Origin: Lumbricus terrestris
Taxonomy: Eukaryota; Annelida; Clitellata; Crassiclitellata; Lumbricidae
NCBI GenBank assembly: GCA_949752735.1
Contig: OX457036.1
Span: 12,491,607 to 12,555,606 of the forward strand
Direction of reading: 5' to 3'
DNA: 64,000 nt
Position numbers and translations under genes: made by a program. How positions within the stretch are numbered: position 1 is the stretch's first letter; each line of letters starts with the position of its first letter. Below the pieces are notes generated by a model, which was given only the letters and a program-made list of their open reading frames with translations, was not told where the DNA came from and searched no databases. Shown piece by piece: positions 32,553 through 43,660 of this stretch.

Positions 32553-33139
32553 CCGGTAATCGAAACCTTTGATGTGGCTTGCAGTCAGACAACTTTTGTG
32601 TGACATGTTTTTAAATAAGAAATGTGTTAATGTCTTGCACGAGCGAACGCAGTTGTTTTCAGTTGCCTGATAAATATTATTAGCGATAGATTTCGCTGGA
32701 CATTATTCAAGCACCATGAATTATTGATGTGCACTTTTGGCAACAATCCGATTAATATGATTTATTAGTGCAGTGTATACTCGTAATCAGTTGTTAAAGT
32801 GATTTGGGTGAGCTGTGGGAACGCTGATGAAGATTTTTATTGGAATGCACGTGTTTCCAGGGTTCCATGTATCATGTATGATGAGCAGTGGGAACGCAAG
32901 TCAAGAATTTCGAGAGCAGTGCATGGGATAATGGGAACGCCATTTTCACCCACTTTACACCTCTCGTACCGTAATAGAAAGCTAGTGAATATAGGTACCA
33001 CTGATTATTCTAGAGTAACGGGTGTGGTGGAATTCGCGGCAGTCCAGTGGCTATAAAAACCTATAGGGTGTTTGACTACCAAGCAAGAGAACTGAGGTTA
33101 AAATCCGCGTCAAAGAGTTCATTTAGTCCGTATAGCCTA

Positions 33140-34265
33140 GGGGAGAGTGCTCCAAGACGCCCATGCTAAGGAAAATTGTGCTTTTCTTCGGTATATGTAT
33201 TCCAAGAGAAGAACATGTTTGACCCCAATGCAGAGTGATCATTAATGAAGCAATGACAACAACTATAGAACTTAATTCAATAAGACCAATTGTGTAAATT
33301 TTAAAAAGTAGACCCCTCCAAACTGGGCGTCTTAGGGACCCTATACTACAAGACGTCCATAGGATGGGCATCTTGGAGCAATGGAAATTGACTAAAACGA
33401 TCATGCATTTTTAGACTAAAGCCAAAAAACTGCATATGAGAGAAAACAAACTGAACGAAGACTAAAAGGTCCTAAAGATAGGCCTACAAAGCAATTAAAA
33501 ACTCAAGAAGCAAAAACCCAATCTCATGTTGTAAGTCATTATTGCCATTTTCACAGACTAGTGATAAAAGTCACACACGAATTCTTGGGATGTCTTTTTG
33601 TCTGTACATTCTTCATGACACCAACATTTACACTTCCTTCATTCTTTTCATTTCACTGAAGTTTTGGGCAAGGGTGAAATAGATTCAATAAACACTGATA
33701 AATTTGCACATGGACCCGTATTTTTATGAGTAAAAGGTGGTGTCATGGTGGGTACCGATTTTTGGCCATTTGCTCATAGCATCAAAGACGCTCATGGGCG
33801 TCTTGTAATCTCTAGGTTTCCTATACACTCAAGACGCCCATGGGCTTCTTGTAATCTCTATGCTACCCATGTATTCAAGATGACCATGGGCATCTTGTAA
33901 TTTTCGAGTCCTGCTCTGCTGACGCCATTTTATTTAACGAGATCAATGTTTAAGATTTATGTAAAACCATTAAAACAACTGCAAGTGAGCACAGAATAAA
34001 CGTTGAAATGCGCGAATTGGTACTGCATAAGGCTAAAGAGAAAATTAGTCAGATTCGTAAATGTGTACTTACAAAAAAGTGGTGAAAATCTAGAAAATTG
34101 ATTTATCGCGTCAATATCTCGAATATTGAAACATTACTGTTATGGGAAGTTCACGAGATGTCGCTTCATGCAATGAGACAACTAAAACACGAATATGTAT
34201 CTTTTCAACCGTTTTAAAGGGGGTGGGCATCTTACCCGCCCTGGGCGTCTTGTAGCACTCTCCCC
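33140..34265. mobile_element. 1.1-kb inverted-repeat element with palindromic GGGCGTCTTG motifs
   Basis: Termini GGGGAGAGTGCTCCAAGACG... and the inverted ...GGGCGTCTTGTAGCACTCTCCCC, with TA on each side (33138-33139, 34266-34267). Inside, the string CAAGACGCCCA or its complement recurs at least eight times. At 33784-33904 three ~50-bp tandem units each carry a near-perfect palindrome around CCATGG (AAGACGCCCATGGGC...). No transposase frame. Superfamily not known to me. Confidence 0.8.
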
Positions 34266-34520
34266 TACATTAGAGTTCTGCTTCATCTCTTCTACCACAT
34301 GGTCAACTCAATTGCAATAAGTACATGTGCACTGACAGCATGAGTATTGAGTAGCCTATACGCTGTCGATGGGAAGATGGGACGGTGAGGGAGGTGACTG
34401 GCCGTTCGTTGTCATATTAAGCTTATCCTAAAAAATTAAGTCATCAACGTTTGATGTTGAAATCGGATAAAAAAAGTTTATATTTTGAGAATCTAATCGA
34501 AATCTGATCTTTCTGTTTAG

Positions 34521-34737
34521 AGGAGCATCTACTTTGAAGAGGGCGACCACGTGCATCCTGATGCGGTGTCAGCTTCAGCAGCAGCAGCAGCACATCGTGA
34601 TGGTCAGCCTCATGTTACGCAGTTCCGAATGTCACCAGGGATGCTGGAGAGCGTCCTGAAAGCCCCTCCAGATGCAACAGCCACAGCAGCAGCCTACTTA
34701 ACCTCTGGCAACAAGAGCCACGTTCTACGATATGGAG
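34521..34737 (+). CDS. Gene B exon 2: Ala-rich segment, unidentified
   Basis: A strong acceptor 'tgatctttctgtttag' and a GTAACA donor (34738) bound 217 bp open in one frame: 72 codons plus one base (phase 0 in, phase 1 out). It starts RSIYFEEGDHVHPDA, has an Ala/Ser run (SASAAAAAH), then FRMSPGMLESVLKAPPD, an Ala/Thr run and NKSHVLRYG. NKS is a glycosylation sequon if secreted. I recognise no domain. The leftover G plus AT of the 55364 exon makes Asp, directly before the follistatin PCxxxxC start. The 3' flank turns into an (AACAT)n array right after the donor. Confidence 0.6.
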
Positions 34738-34739
34738 GT

Positions 34740-35185
34740 AACATATATAATATAGCATACCATACTATAACATAACATAGCACAAACATAACATAACATA
34801 GCATAACGTAACGTAACGTAACATAACATAACATGATATAACATAACATAACATATCATAACATAACACAACATAACATAGCATAACATAACATGGCATA
34901 GCATGACATACCATAACATAACATAGCATAAACATAACATAACATGACAGCAAAACATGCCATAGCATACCATAACATAATATAGCATGACATAACATGA
35001 CATAACTTGGCATGACATGACATAACATGACTAACATAACATAACATAGCATGACATAGCACAACACAACATAACACAACATGACATGACATGACATGAC
35101 ATAGCATGACTAAACATAACATAGCACAGCATAGCATAACATAACATGGCATGACATAGCATATCGTAACATAACATAACAATGG
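34740..35185. repeat. (AACAT)n-derived array, 445 bp
   Basis: Imperfect pentamer array ('ataacataacatagcataac'). Starts immediately after an exon donor. Met/Cys/Tyr-rich minus frames across it are artefacts. Confidence 0.95.
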
Positions 35186-35894
35186 TTCACTTAGATATTT
35201 TTTTGTTCTTGATCTTCCACGGCGTTCGCACTCATAGCAAGATATGTCTCCTCTTTTATTTCTGGTCGTTTCAATATGATAAATATCTGGACTTTGCCCT
35301 TCCCAAGTGGGTCATATAGCAACCAATTGAGTGACAGTTTTCTAGAAAGAATTTTAGTGCACTGATGTAAACATATAGCAACAGATTGGGTGGGCATCGC
35401 AACTTTATTAGACATAATATACTTTGTTTAATTGTCTAAATTTTATTTTTTATCAATCAAGTTTTTAATGTTTTGAGTCTTATCGTTAATCAGTGTTTAC
35501 TCAGTTTGAGATGACTGCAGGGAAATGTCCGGGCCAATGTCCAGGGCATTTGTCCGGATCCCGCAGTCTTCATATCCAGTGCGGATACAATAAATCCAAG
35601 TTGTGGGTTGCCAAGCCACCCAGCATGGCCAAAACACGGCGCTTAAACCGGACCCATTTACAACGGATAAATTAATTAAGAAAATAACATATAGTCTGAC
35701 TAAATTGCCAGTGAATGTGTAGAGCGACGATTTAACGCATGTGTCTATACACACTTACTTTGCAGAACACATTAACCGATACCGTGTGGCACTGTGTGCG
35801 GAACTAATAGCTGTGGGAGATAGGGATCTACAGCAACAGTTTGCGTTAAGCAGACTATCTCAATGTCCAGAAGCTCATTAACGGGTCCAAGCTG

Positions 35895-36152
35895 CAAGAC
35901 CGTAGCTAGGAGGTGTTTTTGGGTGTTTGAACACCCCCCGAAATGGAAAAAATAAAAAATAATAGAAGGAATTTACTATAGCACATAAACCATGAAATAA
36001 AACCATGAAAACACCTCCCGAAATGAAAAACGTGAAAAAGGAATGAATTGGTGACATTTTTATGAATATTTCGGTCGGATGACTAAAAAAGGTCATCGGT
36101 TTTTTCGGGATACTGAAGAACCCCCCCAAATCAAATCCTGGCTACGGCCCTG
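35895..36152. mobile_element. hAT-type MITE, TIR CAGGGCCGTAGCCAGG, 258 bp
   Basis: Inverted ends CAAGACCGTAGCTAGG and CAGGGCCGTAGCCAGG, flanked by CCAAGCTG (35887-35894) and CCAAGTTG (36153-36160). Contains GATGACTAAAAAAGGTCATC at 36078-36097. Confidence 0.85.
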
Positions 36153-36204
36153 CCAAGTTGTAGTTGTATAGTAGCCTACTCTGGAATGAATGAATAGTTT
36201 ATTG

Positions 36205-36282
36205 CAAGGTCGTAGCCAGGATTTCATTTGGGAGGAGGGAGGTAATTCGGCTGAAATAATTATTCGGAACTTCAGCAGTTCA

Positions 36283-36366
<84 letters not shown>

Positions 36367-36690
36367 TATCATCATCATCATCACCGTCATCGTCATCGTC
36401 ATCATCATCGTCATCGTCATCGTCATCATCGTCATCGTCATCGTCATCGTCGTCGTCGTCGTCGTCGTCATCATCATCATCATCATCATCATCAACATGA
36501 TTAGATTATCGTCGTAATCTAATCTATTCTAAAATTTTCACTTAGAAATAAGAGATTCAAAATAAAAATCCTCCTTGGTTCGTGCATCGTGTGTTAGTAA
36601 ATGCATTGGGACTTATTTCATTTTGTCATTATTTCATTTCGGGAGGGGTGTTCAAACGCCAAAACACCCCCTAAATAGGTCTTGGTTCAT
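36205..36690. mobile_element. Second copy of the CAGGGCCGTAGCCAGG MITE, split by (CAT)n
   Basis: The left end CAAGGTCGTAGCCAGGATTT is intact. The right part 'gggaggggtgttcaaacgcc' matches the inner left side of the first copy. A pure (CAT)n/(CGT)n array (36280-36497) fills the middle. The right terminus is missing or degenerate. Confidence 0.65.
36280..36497. repeat. (CAT)n/(CGT)n microsatellite
   Basis: About 70 trinucleotides with CGT variants toward the right. Confidence 0.95.
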
Positions 36691-37528
36691 TGAACCACAC
36701 ACAATACTAATCTATTCATATGTAATATAATCTGGTTTGGTTTGAAAGACAATAATGCATGAGCATATGAATTTTACAGCAGCAGCAGCAGCAACCCAAT
36801 GTTTCCAGAATCAATTTCGTGAGTGAGGCTCAGATGTCCAGCTTTTAAAATTGCTTTTGGTTTATGGTTTCCATGCAATACGACATGGAACGATATGATA
36901 TCATCTGGAATGCTATTCCGGCTGATCAGCTGGATTTTCATGTTCCCACTGGAAACGGGTGGCCATTCGGAAAATACGGACCAGTTATAGGCTGCACTCC
37001 GAGATTACAATCAGCCATAAAGCAGCAGACAGTTTAAATGGCTTTGTGCACTATACTTTGGTATAGCAGACCTTTGCCCAGGGGAGGGGTTTAGGTCAAT
37101 GGAAACAGTCCCGAAGGTCAACGCAACCTTTCGTTCGCTGGGTGGTGCTGATAAAATGAGCAGAATAAAATAACGCGCGTCTTGCTTTGCTGCCAAACAG
37201 TTAAATTCGACTCCTGTAATAGCTTGCGAACATTCGTATAAATACAAAATTTTGTAGACCTGATCATTTTTACAAGAGGCGTGTCAGTTTAAATAATGAT
37301 AATATTGACAATAGCCAGAATAATATATTGTATGCAGTGTTTGCTAGAATTCTATTTAAGATTCGCTCTTCCTCATTGTCTCAGTTTTCGTATTGTCTTT
37401 TATGCTTATCGCTATTCCGATTGTTCGAACATTTTGTCGAAACTATTGTTGAGTGCATCCCTGTAATATTGCAACAATTCTGAACTTCATCATTTCCTCA
37501 GGTTGCAATGCGAAGGATATTTAGAGCA

Positions 37529-37540
<12 letters not shown>

Positions 37541-37566
<26 letters not shown>
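37541..37566. repeat. (AT)n
   Basis: Thirteen AT dinucleotides. Confidence 0.9.
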
Positions 37567-37570
<4 letters not shown>

Positions 37571-38354
37571 CATACACTAATGTATATTTAGATATTCGCG
37601 TTGCATCTGATACCCTGGCCACCTCTTCAGCTGCAATCAGTAAACTGAACTACACTGTTAGCAGCAAGATGAGACGGTGAGGGAGAGGACTGCTCATCCG
37701 TCCGACTTCGTATACGCCGAGATTAAAATAATGGAGTTGCTAACACATCATTATATCTATGCATGCTGCTTTAGGGATAGATTAATCGTCTGCTTTTCTT
37801 CCGTGCTTCGTACCCAAAACCCTTATTTTGCAGCGCGCCAATCACCCGGTAAAGGACGCAATAATTGTGGGTTCAATACAAGTAGATATAGCGTTCTTTA
37901 AATAGGTCATTTAAGTTCCCGGATCTCTATCTTACTTTCTGCTAGATGTCCAAACCGTTTTTCTTCGCCAGCAACAAGACACGAGAGCTACAGTGTAGAG
38001 ACGATAGGAAGTATCGCAGTAACTTAGTGCACAAAAAGGTCTTTTCCGTTTCTATGTTTACCGGTAAACCCCAATTGGCGAATAGGCCTATGGGAGGCAG
38101 CCGAATGGTCGAACATGGCTCGCAACTCATAAGAGGGCCCCGAAAATATCTCAGTAAATGAACATTAACTGCAGGCACCGTCGTAATAAACGACATTTAT
38201 TATGGTTTCGATTTAATCGTGACGATTTACAATGGAAAACAATTTATTTTGGGTCATGGCGGCTCATTCAGTCTACTCAGCGCACTGTTACAGGACCCGA
38301 AATATCCTTAGACCGGAATAGGCCTACATAGGCTTTTCCATGACTCGCTTCCGT

Positions 38355-38395
38355 ATATATTATTATTAGGCCTATTATTATTATTTATTATTATA

Positions 38396-38468
<73 letters not shown>

Positions 38469-38628
38469 TTATTTTTTTTTGCCTGAGGTACTTTGTTCCC
38501 CCAGGGACTTACGAGTTTATAAAAGCAATGCATCTGGAACGATTACACCTCATCCATGATGAGGTTTATTATTATTATTGTTATTATTATTATTATTATT
38601 ATTATTTATTATTATTATTATTATTATA

Positions 38629-38666
<38 letters not shown>
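38355..38666. repeat. (ATT)n arrays flanking a 100-bp unique block
   Basis: ATT arrays at 38358-38470 and 38566-38666. The block between ('gcctgaggtactttgttccc...catgatgagg') is likely a small retroposed element with ATT tails. Confidence 0.8.
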
Positions 38667-39198
38667 GCCTAGTACCGTAGTAGTACGCGGTATTGAAAAT
38701 TATATTAAGCGCATACTAATCATGAGTTCCTGAACAGCTGCGTTTGACAAATTGTGTCATGCAGTTAAATGGAATAAAGATGCAAAAGCTATTTCGTTGA
38801 ATTTCAAAATAATATAGTCCAACTGAGATAGCCTAATCAAATGCGATGCCAGAATTACTTCTGCATTATTGCCTAGGTCTATGTTTTATTTAGGCGCGAC
38901 GAGACTCCTCAAACTCTTACAATGAACACATTTATTTGAAGTTGAGCAAAAGATTCTATCGAGAATATACCACAGTGTACGTGTCTAGCAATAACTGTTC
39001 GCATCTTCTAACGCATAAGGTTGGGCCCCTGCTTAAAATTCCCGGTTCGATGCATGTAAATCCGTAATTGTTTATTCATGCGGCGAACCCATCAGTTAAG
39101 CTGTACAGATAGGGATAATAGATCCTCCTTTTGTGGTCCATTTGGCCGCTGTATAGGCTGTACGCCCTGCTTCGCTTTCACGGTTTAATGTTCATAGA

Positions 39199-39445
39199 TG
39201 GAATCTCTGTCCGACGCTATTCGCTCTGACTTCATTTACATTGAGCGACGACGCTGTTCGGAATTCGCCAAAACGTCTGCGCTCTTCACCCGATTCATTT
39301 TTCATGTCCCAAACAAATCGTATTAGCGCCAGTGGCGGCGGGGGACCGGTCTTCCCGCCACACTCGTCGGTCGTCTGCGGCGAATCCCAGGGTAGCCCAA
39401 AAGTCGCGAGACGAGCAGATGAAACGAAGACCTTGGAAAATTTAG
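39199..39445 (+). other. GC-richer open region, unidentified
   Basis: Two overlapping frames are open: ATG at 39199 (43 codons) and a frame from about 39241 with SPKRLRSSPDSFF and ASGGGGPVFPPHSS. Balanced codon use hints at an exon, but I see no convincing acceptor or donor and no known domain. Confidence 0.2.
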
Positions 39446-39735
39446 TTTTTCAGTTCAATTCGATTTCAATTCAATATGTTTTGTGATATATAAAAAGACA
39501 TTCAATCATACATTCACAATTGGTGCGCGCAATTGTGGTTGACAATTATATATGATGATAATATACATTATACAGCCAATAGCGTGCATTGTACGCCGTA
39601 TACAATGATATAATTATCATTACTGCGCATGTTAGGAAGCAATAGGGCAGGCATATACCCGAAGGGAGTGATCCTCTAGATAGATAGACATGAAGCCTAT
39701 AATTATTCAAATCCTTTCCCCACTCCGTTCCGTTC

Positions 39736-40175
39736 CTAGCCATCCTCGGTACGAGGTTCGGCCGCATCATGCACGATGTTCCTCCAACGATTCCTGTCCT
39801 CCGTCATTCTCAGCATTTCTCCCATTTGCAAGCCCGTCCATGTCTTTATGTTTTCCAGCCAATTCCTTCTTGACCTTCCTCTTCCTCTACCTCCAGGAAT
39901 TGCGCCCTGCGTGATCTCTTTCTCTATGCGTGTTCCCTCCTTTCTCATGATGTGACCAAAGTATATCATTTTTCTTTCTTTAACTGTTCTTAGCATGTTC
40001 CTCTTCACACCAGCGGCCTCCATCACCCATTCGTTTGTTCGTTTTTCCATCCATGGTATTCTCATGATCAATCTAAGACATTTCATCTCAAACGCTTCTA
40101 TTCTCCTCCTCCTTCCTCAATGTCCAGCTTTCGCAACCATACAATGCCACCGGCCACACCAGCGACCTCCAGAGC
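39736..40175 (-). mobile_element. LINE endonuclease/reverse transcriptase C-terminus
   Basis: The minus frame 40086-39736 reads FEMKCLRLIMRIPWMEKRTN, MIYFGHIMRKEG, GRGRGRSRRNWLENIKTWTG and ends RNRWRNIVHDAAEPRTEDG. These are the closing motifs of many non-LTR reverse transcriptases ('KWFGHVMRM...GRPRKRW.DNIK...D R..WR..V'). Upstream, to about 40175, 'VWPVALYGCESWTLRK' lies in another frame, separated by a frameshift near 40090. 5'-truncated, dead. Confidence 0.85.
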
Positions 40176-40307
40176 TCCATTCAACATTATATTTTTCGTC
40201 CGTTGTTCACGTTATTTGCACATTTGCCGGACAATAACACATGAGTTTGTTCGTGAGTTTCTTCAGTTTTTTTTATCTGTGTATGTTAGTCTATGTCTGG
40301 TTGACTG

Positions 40308-40364
40308 CGCGCTTATGTCGGCGCGCTTTTGTCCTGCGCGCTAATGCCGGACACCGTGGTAAGC
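40308..40364. mobile_element. End of a GCGCGC-type Mutator/Foldback-like element
   Basis: 'gactgcgcgcttatgtcggcgcgcttttgtcctgcgcgctaatgcc' has the same unit as the arms at 1483-2232. No matching left end nearby. Confidence 0.55.
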
Positions 40365-40499
40365 TGTTTATTTTTGACTGTAGAGTAGTCCGTGTGAATT
40401 AGAGTTATGGATTTATTAAGTTTGCGACACGACATAAAATTATGACTAGTGGTCTGTACAGTGTACAGGCAAGCTATCAACCTACTGCTGTCAATTTAT

Positions 40500-41080
40500 G
40501 AGAAATTCAAAATGTCGCCGTAGCGATGGCTGGACAACTCAGAAGTAGCCCAAATAGCGCGAATCGCGAGGACGAAATATCAGTCGCGAGTGCATACAAA
40601 AGTAGCCCAACTCGCGTTTTTCGCGGCCACCTAGCTCCCTTGGTGAATCCTCAAACAGTGACGTCACGGCAGCCATCTTCCGAGACACACACACACAGAG
40701 ATAAATGACTTCCCGTAGGGGAGAGGGGGCCCCGCGTTTCGATCGATAGATGTCAATTCGGGGACAATAAAACCCGGTCGCATTTAGAACATGTGATTCC
40801 ACTGCAGCGCTCGACGAGGGATTTATGAGTCGGCGGGCCGGTGGCGGGGCGGCGGGTGGCGGGCGGCGGGCGGCGGGCGGCGGGGCGGCGGCGGCGGCGG
40901 CGGGCGGCGGGGCGGTGGCGGTGGCGGCGGCCAGCCGTAGCCACTGCGATGTCGTGCTGCCATTAGGGCAAATCAAATTCGCCGTTTTTCGCCCGATCGG
41001 GTAATTCTGCCGTAAGCTTGATGTGTTCCCGCTGATTGGCGCCCCGATGAAACCGTCTCGACGGGACGATGGATCATGTT
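40500..41080. promoter_or_regulatory. CpG-rich block with CRE, YY1-like site and GGC tract
   Basis: Perfect TGACGTCA at 40659-40666 is followed 6 bp later by GCCATCTT (40672-40679), the reverse of the YY1 core. A (GGC)n/(GGGC)n tract with many G-runs at 40823-40935 could form G-quadruplexes. This looks like a promoter or CpG island, but I find no exon to attach it to. The 185-codon minus frame across it is Ala/Pro/Arg-rich and composition-driven. Confidence 0.35.
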
Positions 41081-41175
41081 GTAACCGATGGAGCAACCGT
41101 CATTCCAACGGCAATGCAATGGCGCTCATGGAGTAATGGCGCTTGTGATTTGAGTGCATCAATGGATGAAATGGA

Positions 41176-41469
41176 GTGGTAACAGTGGTTCAATCCATCG
41201 TGTCTGATTTTAAAGAAGGATGTCACATATTTTGGTTTTATGGACGTTTTGTATTTCCTAACGTAGGCGGTTTGAAAAAGGAGCTGATGACGGCATGCGG
41301 TGAGGGAAGGAGGAGACGCGGAAGACCGAGGAAGAGATGGTTGGATGAGGTACAGGAAAAGTCTGGCATGAGCCTAGAGGAGCTGAGTGAGGCAACAAGA
41401 GAGAGGAGACACTGGAGAGGATACATCAAGAATGTCGCCAGAGCTCCAAGGGTTGACGGCACCAGGTGA
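41176..41469 (+). mobile_element. LINE reverse transcriptase C-terminus, second lineage
   Basis: The frame ends LKKELMTACGEGRRRRGRPRKRWLDEV...SGMSLEELSEATRERRHWRGYIKNVARAPRVDGTR and TGA at 41467-41469 (quoted blocks at about 41270-41466). The same motif class as 39736-40175 but clearly divergent, so it is a different LINE. 5'-truncated. Confidence 0.8.
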
Positions 41470-41728
41470 ACGTAGGCGTAGCTTTCTATATTGTGACGGT
41501 GGTGTCCTGTCACCACCACCCTTAAAACTAGCGGTGATAGTCACCACCATTTTTGGTCCTGTGAAGAAATGTTTAAACATGGAAGTAGGCATATTTGAAT
41601 GTCTGGCTTATAATAATATGCTATTCATGATTTCATGTATACTTAAAACCGCAATGGCGGCAGAATGATATAGAGGCTTCCACATTGTGTTCACCGTCCA
41701 CATGACCTTTCAGACAATCCTCACCTAT

Positions 41729-41957
41729 ATACAGGGGCGCGGTGGTGTAGTGGTGGCGTCGTTGCCTTGAAACCGGAAGGTTCGAGGTTCGAATCCACCT
41801 CAAGTCGCCGCGTAGGGACCTTGGGCAAGTCCTTCACTCGCAATTGCTCAGCGCTTCGGCGTGAAATTCCGATGCAGTGTCCGCTCTGCATTCGGGAGCG
41901 CCTCTGAGTAAAAAGCTTGAAGGGGCGCTATAACAAGTGCACATACAAACAAACAGG
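41729..41957 (+). repeat. tRNA-derived SINE B, full-length copy
   Basis: The tRNA-like head has A-box GGTGTAGTGG and B-box GGTTCGAATCC. It is followed by 'gggaccttgggcaagtcctt', 'gctcagcgcttcggcgtga' and a tail 'ggagcgcctctgagta...gaaggggcgctata', ending in (ACAAACAAAC). The tail matches the LINE 3' end at 4385-4460. A second copy is at 54951-55290. Confidence 0.9.
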
Positions 41958-42215
41958 GATGCATGGATCCAGAGGGAATCCAGCCATGCCTCCCATTCAA
42001 AGATTTGCACAGAACGTGCCCCCTCCCCTCATAAGAAATTGAGTATTTCAAACTTTCAATAATTGACGGAGCAGGAAAGGGTAAGAGACAGAAAACGTGG
42101 CATATGACTAAAAAGAAGGTCATCAGCCTTCAAATATATAACCGGAGTTGCCAAAACTTTTTGACACAATACCAAACATTTTGGCCTCCCTAAGAAATTT
42201 ATGTATTCGCTCCTG
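41958..42215. mobile_element. hAT-like MITE, GGGCGGATCCAG family, copy 3
   Basis: Left side 'gcatggatccagagggaatccagccatgcc', internal 'ataaccggagttgcc' and right end 'tgtattcgctcctgc' match 12298-12592. Contains an ATGACTAAAAAGAAGGTCATC-type hairpin at 42104-42124. Both ends have decayed. Confidence 0.65.
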
Positions 42216-42469
42216 CCTATATACATGTATGCTTGGCTTCAAAATTAGGTGAGATCATCATTTTTATAGTCTGGACTTGACAGTTTACGAAATTGAGTTT
42301 CTAAAAAGGTCAAATTATCAAATTCAATCGGGAAATGTGAACATGCGGCCTACTGCTCTGTAGTATACGTTAAGACATAAAGTGGCGGACAGAGCATACT
42401 ATAGAAGTCGAATTATTTTGAGGAAGTAACGGAATGGAGGAAGTCAAGGAAAGAGAGAAGGGAAGGGAA

Positions 42470-42560
42470 GAGGTAATTGTCCGGGGGTAAATGCGGGGGT
42501 GGGGTAATTGGCACGGGGGTAACTGTCCGGGGATAACTGTCCGGTGGGTAATTGTCCTTT
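42470..42560. repeat. GTCCGGGG-type short tandem repeat
   Basis: Units like 'gggggtaactgtccgg' repeated about five times with variants. Related in motif to the minisatellite arms at 51460 and 54160 and to the block at 53890-53955. Confidence 0.7.
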
Positions 42561-42599
42561 TACCATATACATGTACATGTACATAATACATATAAACAT

Positions 42600-43140
42600 C
42601 TACATATATATTTGTGGATTTGTATATAATAATGTATACGATTGGAAATCGAATTCATTTCCGTTTCATGCGGTGGTGCATGTGGTGGTGCGCTGTAGTA
42701 TAGTGACTGACGTGTAATCGTGGTGGATTATTTAGGATCTTATGGAGGATAGGGTTTGTCCTAGGGACAGGTTTCCATGGGTGGAAGAGGAAGGAGGCAG
42801 GAGCGCCGAACCACGGTGACACTTCGCCGACTGTCTCCCATCGGAGCGACCTTATTGGATTTTGAGCAGTGTTGGCGAACGTTGCCTCCAAGCGAATTGC
42901 TGCTTTTGTTTATATACGATCGACCGCATTCATCAAACCCTCGTCTGCAGAAGGTTGATTAGATTAGGGAAGGTGATTAGATTAGTGAAGGTGATTTGAT
43001 TAGCTGCTGTGATTTATTTTGGTTCTGTGTGGATTGGATGTTCCCGCGAGTCGCTCATTATCTCTGGAAGTCGAAGACAGAACTGAAATTTATAAATGTA
43101 GGTAACTGTGTATTTATTACTGCAGAGATGTTTCAAGTAT
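42600..43140. other. No supportable gene
   Basis: Two opposing short frames (42655-42891 minus, 42777-42962 plus) lack borders and domains. 'gattagattag(g/t)gaaggtgattag' is a small tandem repeat at 42957-42990. Confidence 0.4.
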
Positions 43141-43199
43141 AGTTAGGTTGCAAGCACAAGTATACGAGTATAAGTGCTTTGGTACCATGTCTTTGTACG

Positions 43200-43352
43200 C
43201 ATGGGCGGAGTTTATCAGGGGCTATGGAGGGCTAAGCCCCCCCCAAGAAGACCTAGATTCATTTTCACCGTGTAAATGGTATATTTTCCCGGGATTAGCC
43301 CCCCCCAAGAAGGCTTTAGCCCTCCAAGAACGGAAAACAAACTCCGCCCATG
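43200..43352. mobile_element. hAT-type MITE, 153 bp, TIR CATGGGCGGAGTTT
   Basis: Perfect 14-bp inverted termini and perfect 8-bp duplication TTTGTACG (43192-43199, 43353-43360). The interior has two copies of 'agccccccccaagaag'. A relative with only the left end begins near 57386. Confidence 0.95.
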
Positions 43353-43360
43353 TTTGTACG

Positions 43361-43660
43361 TGTACAGACACTTTTGATATCAAGTCTACAGAAGCACTTT
43401 CATATCAGGTTCAAGTAAGAATAAAAGTAGCATATACTTTGATATCAAGTCCAAGAGTGGAAGCACTTTCATATCAGGTTCAAGTATGAATAAAAGTACT
43501 TTGGTATACCATGTCCAAGAGTGAGTACAGGTACAAGGTGTCAAGATGCTAAGTCCAGTTATGACTGCAAGTACTTTGGTATATCAAATCCAAGTATACA
43601 TGAAGCCGTACAAGTGATAAAAAAACTACTCGAGTCAAACTCAGGTGCAAGTGCAGGTAC
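43361..43660. repeat. Degenerate ~65-bp tandem repeat
   Basis: Blocks 'gaagcactttcatatcagg', 'ttcaagta.gaataaaagta' and 'ctttggtata.ca..tccaag' recur about four times. The MITE at 43200 inserted at its left side. Confidence 0.7.

Larger units (their letters stand above)
26639..34520 (+). other. Gene B intron 1 (inferred), repeat-filled
   Basis: 7.9 kb from GTAAAT to '..ctttctgtttag'. Contains (ATC/GTC)n at 26645-26820, (CAGA)n at 26913-26957, ATT tracts, several MITEs, tRNA-like SINEs and the 33140 element. The stretch 26960-28500 shows nothing recognisable. Linking exons 1 and 2 rests on phase match and strand only. Confidence 0.45.

Noticed and set aside
40539..41096. 185-codon minus-strand frame in the CpG-rich block
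   Set aside because: Ala/Pro/Arg homopolymers from the GGC tract, no domain, no splice borders. The open frame is expected in stop-poor GC-rich DNA.
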